DNA of 12,718 nucleotides from NCBI GenBank assembly GCA_028818385.1, contig JAPPNY010000217.1, positions 1-12,718 of the forward strand. The letters run 5' to 3'. Shown here in pieces: positions 5,408 through 12,718 of this stretch (positions within the stretch are counted from its first letter, which is position 1; every line of letters starts with the position of its first letter). This stretch comes from Spirochaetaceae bacterium (GTDB lineage Bacteria; Spirochaetota; Spirochaetia; SZUA-6; Bin103). The position numbers and the translations under genes are program-made. The notes under the pieces are model-generated. The model searched no databases and was not told the origin of the DNA. It was given only the letters and a program-made list of their open reading frames with translations.

Positions 5408-8301
5408 ATGAGCGCCCCGTGTCAAGTTCCGCCTGAGGGCGTGAGCGAAGCGGACCTCACTCGAGGGGTGACCGTCCGCACCGCCGCCGAGTTGCATCGC
5501 CACTGGAGCGGCCCCCGCAACGTGTTGCTGGCCGGCGACTGCGTGCCGTTCAGCTACGAGCCGCCGCCGGTGGCCGACATCGTCGACCGGCTGCGGCGGG
5601 ACGAAGAGGTACGCCTCGGGGCTTCGATGCCTTCCGCGAAGGCGAGTTCGACAACGGCGGCGACAACCTGTACGTGAACGCTGCCGGCGCCGTCGAGTGG
5701 ATTCATCGTACGGACACGAACGGCGACGGCCACGTCGACCTGGTGTTCCCCAATTCGCACGGCTACGACGAGCGCGGGCCGACCTGGATCTACACGCAGC
5801 CGCATGCTCCAGGCGGGGAATGGGGCAGGAGGGAGCTCCCCAACGACAGCGGCTGGATGAGCCGGGCGGTCGACGTGGACGGCGACGGCCACCTGGACCT
5901 GGTGGTCATCAACGCCGAGAACGGCGTCACCTCCGAGCTCTCGTCCTACGTCTACTGGGGCGGCCCCGGCGGCCTGACCGGCGAGCGCGTCGAGCTGCCC
6001 ACCGCCGGAGCCTACGACTTCACCGCAGCCGACCTGACCGGCAACGGATTGCCCGACCTGATCATCCCGTCGGCGTGGGTGGACCACCACAACGCCGGCG
6101 AGCCGCGACCCCTGCACGTGTTTCTGCAGACCCGCCCGCGCGTGTTCGAGGACGCCAGCGAGCGGTTCGGCATCCCCGGCGTCGCCGCGCTCGCCGTCGT
6201 CTGCGCGGACCTGGACGGCGACGGCGAGCTGGAGCTGGTGGTGGCCAACTACCGCGAGGGGTTCGAGTACGACACCGACTCCTTCATCTACCGCCGGCAG
6301 GGCGTTGGATTCGCCGTGGATCGCCCGCTGCGCCTGCCTACCCACTACGCGATGCAGGTGGAGTTGGCCGATCTGGACGGCGACGGCGCCAGGGAGGTGA
6401 TCTTCGCCGGCGGCAACCAGGTGCAGATCTACTGGAACCGCGGCGGACGCTTCTCCCCGGACGACTGGACGATCCTGCCGGTCGAAGGCAACTGGACGCT
6501 GTTCACGCAAGGTGCGGTGCGGGTGGCATGTTCCGACGTCGATGGCGACGGCCGCGACGAGTTGCTGGTCGTGACTCGCGAGGGCGTGCAGATCCGGTCG
6601 GCCGACGCGCTCGACCGGGTGAGGCAGACCCTGCCGCTGCCGAACTGCAGTTGGCTGTCCGCCGCCGACCTGGACGGGGACGGGCGCATGGACCTGATCG
6701 CCTCGCGCCTCGAGGACGGGCGCTCCTACGAGACGGAGTCGGTCGTCTTCTGGAACGGCCCGGAGGGACTCTCCGAGGGCCGGGTCAGCACCTTGCCCAC
6801 CAGGGGCGCGATGGGCTGCACGGCCGCCGACCTGGACGGCGACGGCCGGCCGGAGATCGTGTTCAACAACACGATGGCCGGTCCGTCGCAGAACGATCCC
6901 GACTTTCCGCTGTACGTCTACCCGGGCGGCCCCGGCGGCAGCTTCGACCCGCGGCGGCGGCTGGAGCTTCCGGCGGGGGGCACCAACACCTACGTCCTTG
7001 CCGATGTCGACCAGGACGGCCACGCCGACCTGGTGTGCACGGGGCGCGACGGATTGCGCGTGTTCCACGGCGGCCCGGACGGCCTGCGTCCCGACCGCTG
7101 CACGCTCCTCCCCGGCCGGGGACAGTTCTTCCACTACGTGCAGGTGGGCGACTTCGACCGCGACGGCTGGCTGGACCTGCTGGGCGTGTCCTACACCTAC
7201 GACGACAAGCCGGAGACGATGGCCGCCTCCTCCGTGATCTACCACGGCTCGCCCGACGGCTTCTCTGCCGAGCGCTCCACCGTGCTTCCCACCTACTGCA
7301 AGGGCAACGCCCGCGTGGCCGACCTGACCGGCGACGGGTGGCTGGACGTGGTGTTCTACAACCCGCGCGGCCATCTGGCCGTCTACCACGGCGGACCGCG
7401 CGGCTTCTCCCCCGAGCGGATGAGCCGTATCGAGCTGGACCTGGGCGGAGACGGCAACGTCGCGGCGATCAACTGCGCCGACCTGACCGGCAACGGCTGG
7501 CTGGACCTGATCGTCGTGGTGATGGGGCACTACACCCGCATGGAGTCTGGGTTCCACATCCTGTACGGCGGACCGGAAGGCTATGCGCAGGATCGAGGCG
7601 AGTACCACCGCACCGACGCGTCCAGTATCCTGCTGACCGTCGCGGACGTGAACGCCGACGGCCACCTCGACCTGCTGGTGCCGGCGTACTCGACCCAGTT
7701 CAGCCGCGTGCTGCCGGCGCACATCTACTGGGGCACGCCGGGCGGCATCGACTACCAGCATCCCACGGTGATCCCGTGCGATTCGTCCTGCGCCTTCCAG
7801 GTGGTGGACATGACCGACAACGGTTACCGCGACGTGCTGACGGTCTGCCATCGCACCGACCTCGGCCACCGGGTCGACTCGCTGCTGTTCCACAACGGCC
7901 CCGAGGGGCTCGATCTGGACCACCCGGTGCGGCTGCCGGGGATGGGTCCGCACCTGAGCACGCCGCGCGACTTTGGCAACGCGTTCACGCGTGAACCGTG
8001 CGAGCGCTACCGGTCGCCGCCGTACGAGCTGGCCGGCAGGCGGCCCGTGCGGGTGGACTGGATAGCGGACACGCCGCCGCGCACGTCGGTCGAGCTGCAA
8101 CTCCGGTGGGCGCCATCGCGCGATGAGCTGGCAGCGGCGCCGTGGTACGGCGCGGAGGGCGCAGGGACGACTTTCGCGCACCCTGGCCGCGTGGTCGGGC
8201 TCGGCGACCCGCAGCGCTGGCTGCAGTACCAGGCGACGCTGACCTCGCTCGATGGTTGCAGCACGCCGTCGCTGCGCGAGGTGAGCATCGAGCTGGCTTA
8301 A
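5408..8301 (+). CDS. VCBS/FG-GAP repeat protein with 14 calcium-loop repeats, interrupted by one -1 frameshift
   Basis: Reading 5408-5617 in one frame and continuing from 5617 in the next gives one 964-residue protein. It has a ~100-residue N-terminal region (with RGFDAFREGEFDNGGDNLY), then 14 repeats spaced 44-59 residues apart. Each carries a D-x-[DTN]-x-[DN]-G-x-x-[DE] calcium loop such as DVDGDGHLD or DLTGNGWLD, and most also carry a Y-x-GGPxG strand-turn. Loops start at 5713, 5872, 6031, 6208, 6370, 6535, 6667, 6829, 7003, 7150, 7321, 7480, 7645 and 7807. A final ~80-residue domain (from about residue 882) ends YQATLTSLDGCSTPSLREVSIEL. Such repeats build seven-bladed beta-propellers, so 14 fit two. 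FG-GAP proteins are usually secreted, yet no signal peptide is visible. It heads the rightward gene chain. The role is unknown, perhaps carbohydrate binding. The frame break may be a real mutation or a sequence error. Confidence 0.85.
5615..5621 (+). other. Frameshift site in the VCBS gene
   Basis: The upstream frame reads ...DEEVRL up to CTC (5615-5617). Homologous-looking sequence resumes as RGFDAFREGEF with CGG at 5617-5619, one base back. One extra C (CTCCGGGG in place of CTCGGGG) would restore a continuous frame. The next start-like codon in the new frame, GTG at 5674, has no ribosome binding site and would cut into the conserved DNGGDNLYV block. A single missing base is therefore the simplest explanation. 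No classic X-XXY-YYZ slippery heptamer is present. Confidence 0.75.
5713..7833 (+). repeat. Array of 14 FG-GAP/VCBS calcium-loop repeats
   Basis: Near-identical DNA such as GACCTGGACGGCGACGGC recurs with a period mostly of 159-177 nt (extremes 132 and 177). The repeats are coding and diverged outside the loop, so they reflect protein architecture rather than a recent DNA duplication. Confidence 0.85.
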
Positions 8302-8317
8302 GGCGTACACTCGCCAC

Positions 8318-10138
8318 ATGGCAGAGCAGACGCTGGTCGACGAACGGCAGTACGTCGCGGCGGGCACGGTCGAGGCGGTGCGCGCCAAGGGGGTCGTCCT
8401 GGTCGAGGGCGACGGGGTCACCATCGCCGTGTTCGCCGACGGCGACCGCATCGCCGCGGTGGACAACCGCTGCCCGCACATGGGCTTCCCGCTGCACCGG
8501 GGATCGCTCCATGACGGCATCCTGACCTGCCACTGGCACCACGCCCGCTTCGACCTGGCATCCGGCTGCGCGTTCGACCTGTTCGCCGACGACGTGCCGT
8601 CCTACGACGTGCGCATTGCCGACGGACAGGTGCTGGTAGCGCGCAGCCCGCGCCAGCAGGCCGACGCGGCGTTCTACTCCGGCCGGCTGCAACGCGGGCT
8701 CGACATCGGCGTGGGGTTGATCCAGGCCAAGGCGCTGCTCGGCCTGCTCGACGAAGACCGGGACCCGTCCGGCGTGATCGCCACGGTCGCCGAGTTCGGC
8801 GCCCGCAGGCTGGCGAGCTGGGGCGAGGGGCTGGTGCGCCTGACCTGCGTGGCCAACCTGGCGCCGTACCTGAGCGACGACACGCGCTACCTGGCGCTGT
8901 ACTACGCGACCCGGCAGATCGCCGCCGAGGCGTCGGGAGCGGTGCCGCACCGCCTGCGAGGGGCGCTGGACGGGGACGGCCGCAGGCTCGACGAGCTGTC
9001 CGGTTGGCTTGCGAGCTTCGTCGGCGCCCGCCACGCGGACGGGGTCGAGCGCACGTTGGCCACGGCGCTGCGCACGCTGAGCGATCGCGACGCCGCCGGC
9101 CTGCTGTCCGACGCGGCGGCGCAGCGGCTCTACGCCGAGGGCGGGCACCTGCTCGACTCCTGCAACAAGGTGTTCGAGTTGATGGACCACGTGGGCGCCG
9201 ACGACGCGGAGACGCACGTGGCGCTCCTGGCCGGCCGCATCGCCGCGGCGCGCGGCGAGGAGGAGGGGAGCGCCTGGCGGCACCCGGTCGACCTGGTAAG
9301 CGCCGCCCGCGATCTGGAGTCGCGGCTCCCGGAGCTGCTGGCGGCGGGCGAGGACGCGGCGCGCGCGAACGGGACCGCCGAGCCGGCGCAGGCTCGCGAC
9401 GTCGCCGGGCGCCTGCTTCCGGTCCTGCTCGGCGATGACGGCCGCGCGGTCGTGGCGGCGGTCGGTGACGAGCTGGCCGGCGGAACCGCCCCCCGCATTC
9501 TGTCGGCCGTGGTCGCCTACGCGGCGGGGCTGCGCCTGGCGCGCTTCTCGGCGTCGAACGACGTCGGCGACTGGTTCAGCGCCCAGCACACCTTCATCTT
9601 CGCCAACGCCGTGGACCGCGCGGTGCGGCGCAACCCCGCGTCCCGGACCGTGGTTGCGATCGTCCAGGCCGCGCTGTCCGTGCATGCCGACCGGTTCCTG
9701 AACGTGCCACCGGCTCGCCTGCCGGGCGAGCGTGACGGGCTGGACGACCTGCCTGAGGACCCTCAGGAACTGCTTGAGCGCCTGCTCGACACCATGGACC
9801 GCCGCAGCACACCGGGCGACGCGGACGCGCTGACCGCGCGGTACCTGCGCGCCGGCGGCCCCCTGGAGCGGCTGATCGACACGCTGGCCTACGCGACGGT
9901 GCGCGAGGATCTGGATTTCCACAGCCTGCAGGTGCTGGAGGCGGCCGTCGCCCAGGGGCATACCTGGGGAGACGGCCCCGAGCGGGAGCACCTGATGATC
10001 GGCGTCACCCGCAACCTGGCCGCGCAGTGTCCGACCCGGCGCGGTGGCTTGAGCACCGCCCTGATCGCGCGGCGGCTGCATCGCGGCCAGGCGCTGTACG
10101 CGGACGATGACGCGGACGGCGACGGCAAGGACACCTGA
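8318..10138 (+). CDS. Rieske [2Fe-2S] domain fused to a long helical domain
   Basis: The first ~110 residues are a Rieske ferredoxin-type domain with both cluster loops complete: C52-P-H54-MGFPLHRG and C71-H-W-H74-HARFD (CxH-16-CxxH). It should hold a 2Fe-2S cluster ligated by C52, H54, C71 and H74 and move electrons in the cytoplasm. No signal peptide or membrane helix is seen. Residues ~112-594 form a mostly helical, Ala/Leu/Arg-rich domain with ordered His/Asp/Glu motifs: GGHLLDSCNKVFELMDHVG (275-293), DAETH (296-300), DVGDWFSAQHTFIFANAVDRA (415-435), DLDFHSLQVLEA (531-542) and GHTWGDGPEREH (547-558). It is not a known Rieske-oxygenase catalytic domain. A questin-oxidase-like or novel metal-binding fold is possible but unproven. 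The tail is acidic (DDDADGDGKD). It begins 16 bp after the VCBS stop with a weak ribosome site and lies 11 bp before the dioxygenase, implying one operon and perhaps electron delivery to an oxidation step. Confidence 0.85.
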   Translation: MAEQTLVDERQYVAAGTVEAVRAKGVVLVEGDGVTIAVFADGDRIAAVDNRCPHMGFPLHRGSLHDGILTCHWHHARFDLASGCAFDLFADDVPSYDVRIADGQVLVARSPRQQADAAFYSGRLQRGLDIGVGLIQAKALLGLLDEDRDPSGVIATVAEFGARRLASWGEGLVRLTCVANLAPYLSDDTRYLALYYATRQIAAEASGAVPHRLRGALDGDGRRLDELSGWLASFVGARHADGVERTLATALRTLSDRDAAGLLSDAAAQRLYAEGGHLLDSCNKVFELMDHVGADDAETHVALLAGRIAAARGEEEGSAWRHPVDLVSAARDLESRLPELLAAGEDAARANGTAEPAQARDVAGRLLPVLLGDDGRAVVAAVGDELAGGTAPRILSAVVAYAAGLRLARFSASNDVGDWFSAQHTFIFANAVDRAVRRNPASRTVVAIVQAALSVHADRFLNVPPARLPGERDGLDDLPEDPQELLERLLDTMDRRSTPGDADALTARYLRAGGPLERLIDTLAYATVREDLDFHSLQVLEAAVAQGHTWGDGPEREHLMIGVTRNLAAQCPTRRGGLSTALIARRLHRGQALYADDDADGDGKDT

Positions 10139-10143
10139 GGGAG
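10139..10143 (+). promoter_or_regulatory. Ribosome binding site of the PhyH gene
   Basis: GGGAG directly follows the TGA of the Rieske gene and stands 6 nt before the ATG at 10150. Its position against the upstream stop implies translational coupling of the two genes. Confidence 0.65.
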
Positions 10144-10149
10144 ATCGTC

Positions 10150-10947
10150 ATGCTTGATCTCGAGACCTTCGCGCCCGGCGACCCGGCCGGCGCCGCGACG
10201 GTGTTCCACCGGGACGGCCTGGTCGTCATCCGCGACGCGCTCACGCCGGAGCAGCTCGCGCTGGCGCAGGCCGGAGCGCGCCGCGTGGCGGCCGAGCAGA
10301 TGGCGGCGATCCCGTTCGAAGAGGCGAACCGAGGCTATGCGCGCTACTCCTACGGGGAGCAGCTTCACCATCCCGAGTGGGCGCAGTTGATCGCGGTGCC
10401 GCCGATCCTGCCGGTGCTGGATGAGATCTGGGGCTCCGACGAGTACATCTGCGGGCTGGGTGGCGGCGACTACTCAGCACCCGGAGCGGAGATTCAGCGC
10501 CTGCACGCCGATGTGCGCGACGACATCGCGGACCCGCTGCGGCAGGTCACGATCTTCGATCTGCCGAGCCCGTTCATCGTCGCCAACTACGTGATGACCG
10601 AGTTCAGCGAACGAACGGGAGCGACCCGCTTCGTGCCCGGCACGCACCGCACGCGCCAGAAGCCTCCCACGCTGGAGGAAGAACCGGAGCGCATGCGGCA
10701 GTCGTTCATCTGTGCGCCGCCGGGAACCGCCATCATCCGCGACGTGCGCTGCTGGCACGGCGGCACCCGCAACAGCAGCGACCAGGTGCGCATCATGCTC
10801 GGCATCGGGTACTACGCGCCCTGGTTCCGGCAGCCAAGGATGCATGGCGTGGTGCCCCGGTCGCTGTACCGGACGCTGCCGGCACGTGCGCAGAGGCTCG
10901 CCCGCTTCATCGTCGACGACGGCGAGTCAGGATGCCGGCAGCCCTGA
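10150..10947 (+). CDS. PhyH-type Fe(II)/2-oxoglutarate-dependent dioxygenase
   Basis: A 265-residue member of the phytanoyl-CoA dioxygenase (PhyH) family. These cytoplasmic enzymes hydroxylate an aliphatic or ring carbon while turning 2-oxoglutarate and O2 into succinate and CO2. FHRDGLVVIRDALTPEQL (19-36) is the usual N-terminal strand-helix. The iron triad is complete: H119-A-D121 in QRLHADVR and H203 in RCWHGGTRN. R214, 11 residues after the distal histidine, is placed to bind the 2-oxoglutarate carboxylate. GATRFVPGTHR (157-167) is the typical core strand turn. The substrate is not predictable, and bacterial members act on varied small molecules. Its last 16 bp overlap the sulfatase start, and it follows the Rieske gene by 11 bp. 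It is a full-length enzyme in a tight operon. Confidence 0.9.
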   Translation: MLDLETFAPGDPAGAATVFHRDGLVVIRDALTPEQLALAQAGARRVAAEQMAAIPFEEANRGYARYSYGEQLHHPEWAQLIAVPPILPVLDEIWGSDEYICGLGGGDYSAPGAEIQRLHADVRDDIADPLRQVTIFDLPSPFIVANYVMTEFSERTGATRFVPGTHRTRQKPPTLEEEPERMRQSFICAPPGTAIIRDVRCWHGGTRNSSDQVRIMLGIGYYAPWFRQPRMHGVVPRSLYRTLPARAQRLARFIVDDGESGCRQP

Positions 10948-12269
10948 GCCCGGCACCCCCGAACATCCTGTTCGTCTTCACCGACCAGCACCGCTGGGAC
11001 TGGGTGGGGTACGAGGGGCGGGTGCCGGTGCGCACCCCCAACCTGGACCGGCTCGCCGCGCGCGGCGTGGCCTTCAGCGGCTGCCGGGGGGCAAGCCCGA
11101 TGTGCGCGCCCAGCCGCGCCTGCCTGGCCGCCGGCGTGCGCTACGGCCGCTGCCGCGTCGCCGACAACCGCGCCGACGCCGATCCGGCGCTGCCCACCTT
11201 CATGCAGTCGCTGCGCGCAGCCGGCTACCGGGTGGCGATGTGCGGCAAGAGCGACCTGCACAAGCGCTCGCACCTGCACGGCCGCTACGGCTGGTCCAGC
11301 TTCCTGGGGCGGATGGGATTCACCGACACCCTCGACCACGCCGGCCACCGCGACAGCGCCGCCGTCGCCGGCCGGTCCGAGCCGATCGAGCCCTACCTGG
11401 CGTTCCTGCACGAGCACGGCCTGGCCGAGACCGTGCTGGAGGACTGGGAACGGCGCCGGCGCCACGACGAGGACGGGAAGGGGATCGCCGCATGGCCCTG
11501 CCCGCACGGCCGCTTCTTCCAGATCGACGACTTCACCGGACGAGCCGCGCTCGGTCTCCTGGACCGGCTCCCTGCCGGTCAGCCGTGGTTCCTGCAGGTG
11601 AACTTCTCCGGCCCGCACCCGTATTTCGACGCCTGCCGTGAGCTGTTGGATCGCTACGACGGCGTCGCGTTCCCGGAGCCGGCCGACGCACCGCCGTCGG
11701 CGCACGACCACCAGGCGATCAGGCGCAGCTATGCGGCCAAGATCGAAGGCATCGACGACTGGATCGGCTGGATCCGGGACGCCGTGGAGCGGCGCGGCGA
11801 GTCGGACCGGACGCTGTTCGCCTTCTCGGCCGACCACGGCGAGATGCTCGGCGAGCGCGGACTCTGGGACAAGGGACAGCCGCATGATGGCTCCGTGCGC
11901 GTGCCGCTGGCGGTGTCCGGTTCGGGCGTCGACGCCGGCCGCTGGAGCGACGCGCCGGTCGAGACCATCGATCTGGCCGCCACGTTCGTCGAAGCCGCCG
12001 GGGCGGAACCGCCGTCGGGCTGGGATTCCCGCTCGCTCTGGCCACTGCTGAGCGGCGGCGCCCGGCGCACCCGCCCGGTCGCCGAGTCGGCGTTCGGTGA
12101 CTGGCGCCTCCGCACGGACGGCCGCTGGAAGCTGATCGAGCGCGCCGCTGCAGCGCCGGAGCTCTTCGACCTGTGGAACGATCGCGCCGAGCGTCACGAC
12201 GTGGCCGACCGACACCCCCGGATCGTCGATCGCCTGACGAGCACGCGGCGTCGGCACCCGTCAGATTGA
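10932..12269 (+). CDS. Sulfatase (formylglycine type, alkaline phosphatase superfamily)
   Basis: A 445-residue arylsulfatase-family hydrolase that would remove sulfate esters. The core strand NILFVFTDQHRWDWVGYEG (11-29) supplies the metal aspartate D18. The signature C58-A-P-S-R62 (in ASPMCAPSRACLAAG) has the cysteine that is matured to formylglycine by an FGE-type enzyme. K106 (CGKSDLH), H229 (GPHPYF) and D301-H302 (SADHGEMLGERGLWDKG) give the other active-site residues, with K314 in the DKG motif. LFDLWNDRAERHDVAD (411-426) is the common C-terminal element. There is no signal peptide, so it probably works on an imported substrate in the cytoplasm, which is unusual but not rare for sulfatases. 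The ATG lies inside the end of the PhyH gene (16-nt overlap), showing coupled translation. Nothing for maturation is encoded in the window. Confidence 0.93.
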   Translation: MPAALSPAPPNILFVFTDQHRWDWVGYEGRVPVRTPNLDRLAARGVAFSGCRGASPMCAPSRACLAAGVRYGRCRVADNRADADPALPTFMQSLRAAGYRVAMCGKSDLHKRSHLHGRYGWSSFLGRMGFTDTLDHAGHRDSAAVAGRSEPIEPYLAFLHEHGLAETVLEDWERRRRHDEDGKGIAAWPCPHGRFFQIDDFTGRAALGLLDRLPAGQPWFLQVNFSGPHPYFDACRELLDRYDGVAFPEPADAPPSAHDHQAIRRSYAAKIEGIDDWIGWIRDAVERRGESDRTLFAFSADHGEMLGERGLWDKGQPHDGSVRVPLAVSGSGVDAGRWSDAPVETIDLAATFVEAAGAEPPSGWDSRSLWPLLSGGARRTRPVAESAFGDWRLRTDGRWKLIERAAAAPELFDLWNDRAERHDVADRHPRIVDRLTSTRRRHPSD

Positions 12270-12331
12270 CATGCCCACCCCAGCGCGATAAGAGCCCGCA
12301 TGAAGAGACTCGGATTGGAGGCACGCGCGAG
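12270..12331. other. Short gap between sulfatase and cupin genes
   Basis: A 62-bp gap without an obvious hairpin or T-tract, so read-through from the sulfatase into the cupin is possible. It ends with GGAGG (12317-12321), 10 nt before the cupin ATG. Confidence 0.5.
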
Positions 12332-12718
12332 ATGGCGCTGCTGATCAAGGCTCCCGCCAGGATTCCGCAAGACGGCAGCCCTCCCAAGCTGATCGACGAA
12401 CTGGTCGGTCGAGTCAACTCGAACTCGCGCGACGTGAGCATCGCCAGGATGCGAAGCCCCGAGGGCTGGGGGGAGCCGGGACAGACTCCGGAATTCGACG
12501 AGTACTCGGTCGTGCTTTCGGGAATACTCCGCGTAGAGACAAGAGAGGGCTCTTTCGATGTCGGCGCGGGACAAGCAGTCGTTGCTCGGAAGGGGGAGTG
12601 GGTCAGATACAGCACTCCGATTGAGGGTGGAGCGGAGTACATCTCGGTATGCGTACCAGCGTTTAGCCCGGATAGCTCACCACAGGGGTATACACGGGGT
12701 GGAATTTGTGGTTATCTG
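12332..12718 (+). CDS. Cupin-domain protein, partial at the window edge
   Basis: Open from ATG 12332 to the last base (129 codons, no stop yet), with GGAGG 10 nt upstream. The protein has a small cupin beta-barrel: EFDEYSVVLSGILRVETREGSFDVGAGQAVVARKGEWVRYSTP (54-96) followed by GAEYISVCVPAFSPDS (100-115). Motif 1 keeps the glutamate (E58) and the glycine (G64), but the usual H-x-H is replaced by non-histidine residues. Motif 2 (GQAVVARKGEWVRYS) lacks its histidine too. It may not bind metal in the usual way, or may act as a sugar/ligand-binding or EutQ-like cupin. GC over 12481-12718 is about 56%, lower than the sulfatase. No known function can be assigned. Co-transcription with the sulfatase is plausible. 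Confidence 0.8.
   Translation, partial: MALLIKAPARIPQDGSPPKLIDELVGRVNSNSRDVSIARMRSPEGWGEPGQTPEFDEYSVVLSGILRVETREGSFDVGAGQAVVARKGEWVRYSTPIEGGAEYISVCVPAFSPDSSPQGYTRGGICGYL

Noticed and set aside
5617..5621. Programmed -1 ribosomal frameshift in the VCBS gene
   Set aside because: No slippery heptamer or downstream pseudoknot is evident. A missing base in CTC(C)GGGG explains the break more simply.
5713..7833. Possible CRISPR-like or tandem DNA repeats
   Set aside because: The periodic similarity is coding calcium-loop repeats at variable spacing with diverged DNA, not identical direct repeats with spacers.
5554..8520. A 988-codon minus-strand frame opposite the VCBS gene
   Set aside because: It is the antisense of the repeated GAC/GTC codons of the FG-GAP repeats. 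Its repeated V-A-V-Q-V pattern is the mirror of the sense repeats.
7985..10081. A 698-codon minus-strand frame opposite the Rieske gene
   Set aside because: Low-complexity Arg/Val/Gln-rich translation opposite a gene with intact Rieske motifs. No independent start or motif.
10812..12257. A 481-codon minus-strand frame opposite the sulfatase
   Set aside because: The sense strand carries a full sulfatase with C-x-P-S-R and DH motifs, so the antisense frame is a GC-bias shadow.
12194..12574. A 126-codon minus-strand frame at the right end
   Set aside because: It runs across the sulfatase end and antisense to the cupin, which has a ribosome site and clear motifs. No domain is seen in the antisense frame.

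Overview
The window looks like a chromosomal piece of an uncultured, high-GC (roughly two thirds GC), diderm bacterium. The substrate-binding protein has a Sec signal peptide without a lipobox, which fits a periplasm. The mix of oligosaccharide/peptide-type ABC importer, glycosyl-hydrolase-like protein, PhyH dioxygenase, Rieske protein, sulfatase and FG-GAP/VCBS protein resembles marine or host-associated heterotrophs. The sequence alone does not fix the phylum.

Layout. Two gene sets diverge from a 53-bp gap (5355-5407). Leftward (minus strand) runs an SBP_bac_5-type importer operon: inner-membrane permease B (5354-4359), permease C (4342-3197) and a secreted substrate-binding protein with a GTG start (3114-1174). 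It ends in two tandem hairpins (1162-1108). No ATPase gene is present. Beyond the terminator, on the same strand, lie a lower-GC hicB-hicA toxin-antitoxin pair (1014-608) and the N-terminal part of a family-10-like glycosyl hydrolase (495-10), cut short by a TGA.

Rightward (plus strand) lies a tight gene chain: a 14-repeat VCBS/FG-GAP protein broken by one -1 frameshift (5408-8301), a Rieske protein with a ~490-residue helical extension (8318-10138), a PhyH-type Fe(II)/2-oxoglutarate dioxygenase (10150-10947), a sulfatase without a signal peptide (10932-12269) and a cupin (12332 to the window edge, still open). Gaps are 16, 11, -16 and 62 bp, so at least the first four are probably co-transcribed.

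How it may work together (inference): the importer brings in an oligosaccharide or similar organic solute. The cytoplasmic sulfatase, PhyH dioxygenase and Rieske fusion then desulfate and oxidise it. The most unusual element is the Rieske-helical fusion in a translationally linked unit with a dioxygenase and a sulfatase. Two genes show likely lesions: the VCBS frameshift and the truncated hydrolase.
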